This document shows, piece after piece, positions 5,266 through 5,806 of a stretch of DNA of 5,806 nt; the stretch's first letter is position 1, and every line of letters starts with the position of its first letter. Origin of the DNA: Rubrobacter sp. (GTDB lineage Bacteria; Actinomycetota; Rubrobacteria; Rubrobacterales; Rubrobacteraceae); contig JAFAPF010000359.1 of the NCBI GenBank assembly GCA_019247245.1, positions 1-5,806 on the forward strand. Reading direction: 5' to 3'. The notes below the pieces were generated by a model. The model did no database searches, was not told the origin of the DNA, and saw only the letters and a list, made by a program, of their open reading frames with translations. Position numbers and translations under genes: made by a program.

Positions 5266-5806
5266 GTGTACAGGAACAGGCCTCCAAGTAACTACTCTCC
5301 GGAGAGCTTCGGAGACACGGTGCGCGGCGTCTGGCTTACACCGGGGAAGTTCTTCAGGAAGCTCGACCCCGAGGGCGGTCTGGTGAGACCGGCACTCATA
5401 GCTACCGCTGTTTTGTACATCAACCTCATCTTCGGGGAGCTGCTGCGGGCCGCTTTGCTCCTTCAGTTCAACTACGGTCTCTTGTACGCGGTGCTTCCAG
5501 GGCTCGTCGTTTCGCTTATCCTGGCGCCTCTACTCGTGGTCGGTCTTTCGGCGCTTGTGCTCATGGTACTCGACGGCGCCCCTTCACGGCGCAAATTTGG
5601 CCCCGTCTTTAGAGCCTTGGGGTACTCGACCGTGGTCGGGCTCGTGCTCTGGATCCCCTACGCTTCCCTGGTGGCCCTCCCTTACGGCCTCTATGTAGCC
5701 ACCGTCGCGGTGAAAGAAATGCTGTTTTTGAGCTGGAAACGTGCGGCAGCCTCCACGCTCCTACCACTCGCCGCTGTGCTCTTGATCATGCTGCTCCTTA
5801 GCGGCG
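5266..5806 (+). CDS. Yip1-like multi-pass membrane protein, partial (cut by right window edge)
   Basis: An open frame of 180 codons from the GTG at 5266 to the window end, with no stop. A short polar N-terminus (about residues 1-43) includes SFGDTVRGVWLTPGKFFRKL, the cytoplasmic lead-in usual in bacterial Yip1-domain proteins (a W-x-x-P-x-x-F-F motif). At least four hydrophobic segments follow, starting near ALIATAVLYINLIFGELL (about 44-61), then AVLPGLVVSLILAPLLVVGL, STVVGLVLWIPYASLVALPYGL, and a last one reaching the edge (LLPLAAVLLIMLLL). The YSTVVGLVLWIPY stretch and a later W-K-R-A turn also fit the Yip1 pattern. The bacterial family has no firm biochemical role. Close spacing to the DUF4097 gene suggests co-transcription and an envelope function. 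Confidence 0.75.
   Translation, partial: MYRNRPPSNYSPESFGDTVRGVWLTPGKFFRKLDPEGGLVRPALIATAVLYINLIFGELLRAALLLQFNYGLLYAVLPGLVVSLILAPLLVVGLSALVLMVLDGAPSRRKFGPVFRALGYSTVVGLVLWIPYASLVALPYGLYVATVAVKEMLFLSWKRAAASTLLPLAAVLLIMLLLSG

Overview
The window reads as a stretch of a GC-rich, F420-using bacterial chromosome. A high-GC actinobacterium such as a Rubrobacter-like lineage is my best guess; Chloroflexota is the main alternative. The reasons are purine-rich Shine-Dalgarno sites, GTG/ATG starts, a relic of an Rv1855c-type F420-dependent luciferase-like oxidoreductase, and a soluble class III cyclase with the SRPBCC-DUF5939 architecture. The taxonomic call is inference only.

Layout. (1) 1-560, minus strand: N-terminal part of a universal stress protein (UspA fold) that runs off the left edge. 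After the Usp domain it continues into a basic, helical extension that may begin a second domain. (2) 561-774: divergent intergenic region with a near-perfect 30-bp palindrome at 635-664, the best operator candidate here. (3) 775-2625, plus: a 616-residue class III adenylate cyclase with an N-terminal START/SRPBCC-like domain, a DUF5939-like middle with a four-cysteine zinc-ribbon signature, and a C-terminal catalytic domain with every canonical catalytic residue. (4) 2626-2849: gene-free, with several inverted repeats, including a possible pseudoknot just before the next start. (5) 2850-3788, plus: a full-length but heavily decayed F420-dependent LLM oxidoreductase. Short open frames here look like unrelated small hypothetical genes, but read across frames they rebuild one protein from N- to C-terminus with about six frameshifts and three in-frame stops. 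(6) 3810-3837: a strong GC hairpin. (7) 3872-4255, plus: a stand-alone cupin of the type II phosphomannose isomerase (ManC C-terminal) family. (8) 4354-5250 and 5266-5806, plus: a two-gene unit, a single-pass membrane-anchored DUF4097 beta-repeat protein followed 15 nt later by a Yip1-like multi-pass membrane protein that runs off the right edge.

How the parts may work together. The divergent usp/cyclase pair sharing a palindrome suggests a cAMP-linked stress module, since some actinobacterial Usp proteins bind cAMP. The cupin belongs to mannose activation (Man-6-P/Fru-6-P interconversion) and has no visible partner gene here. The DUF4097-Yip1 pair probably works in the cell envelope. I found no CRISPR array, tRNA, rRNA, transposase or phage gene.
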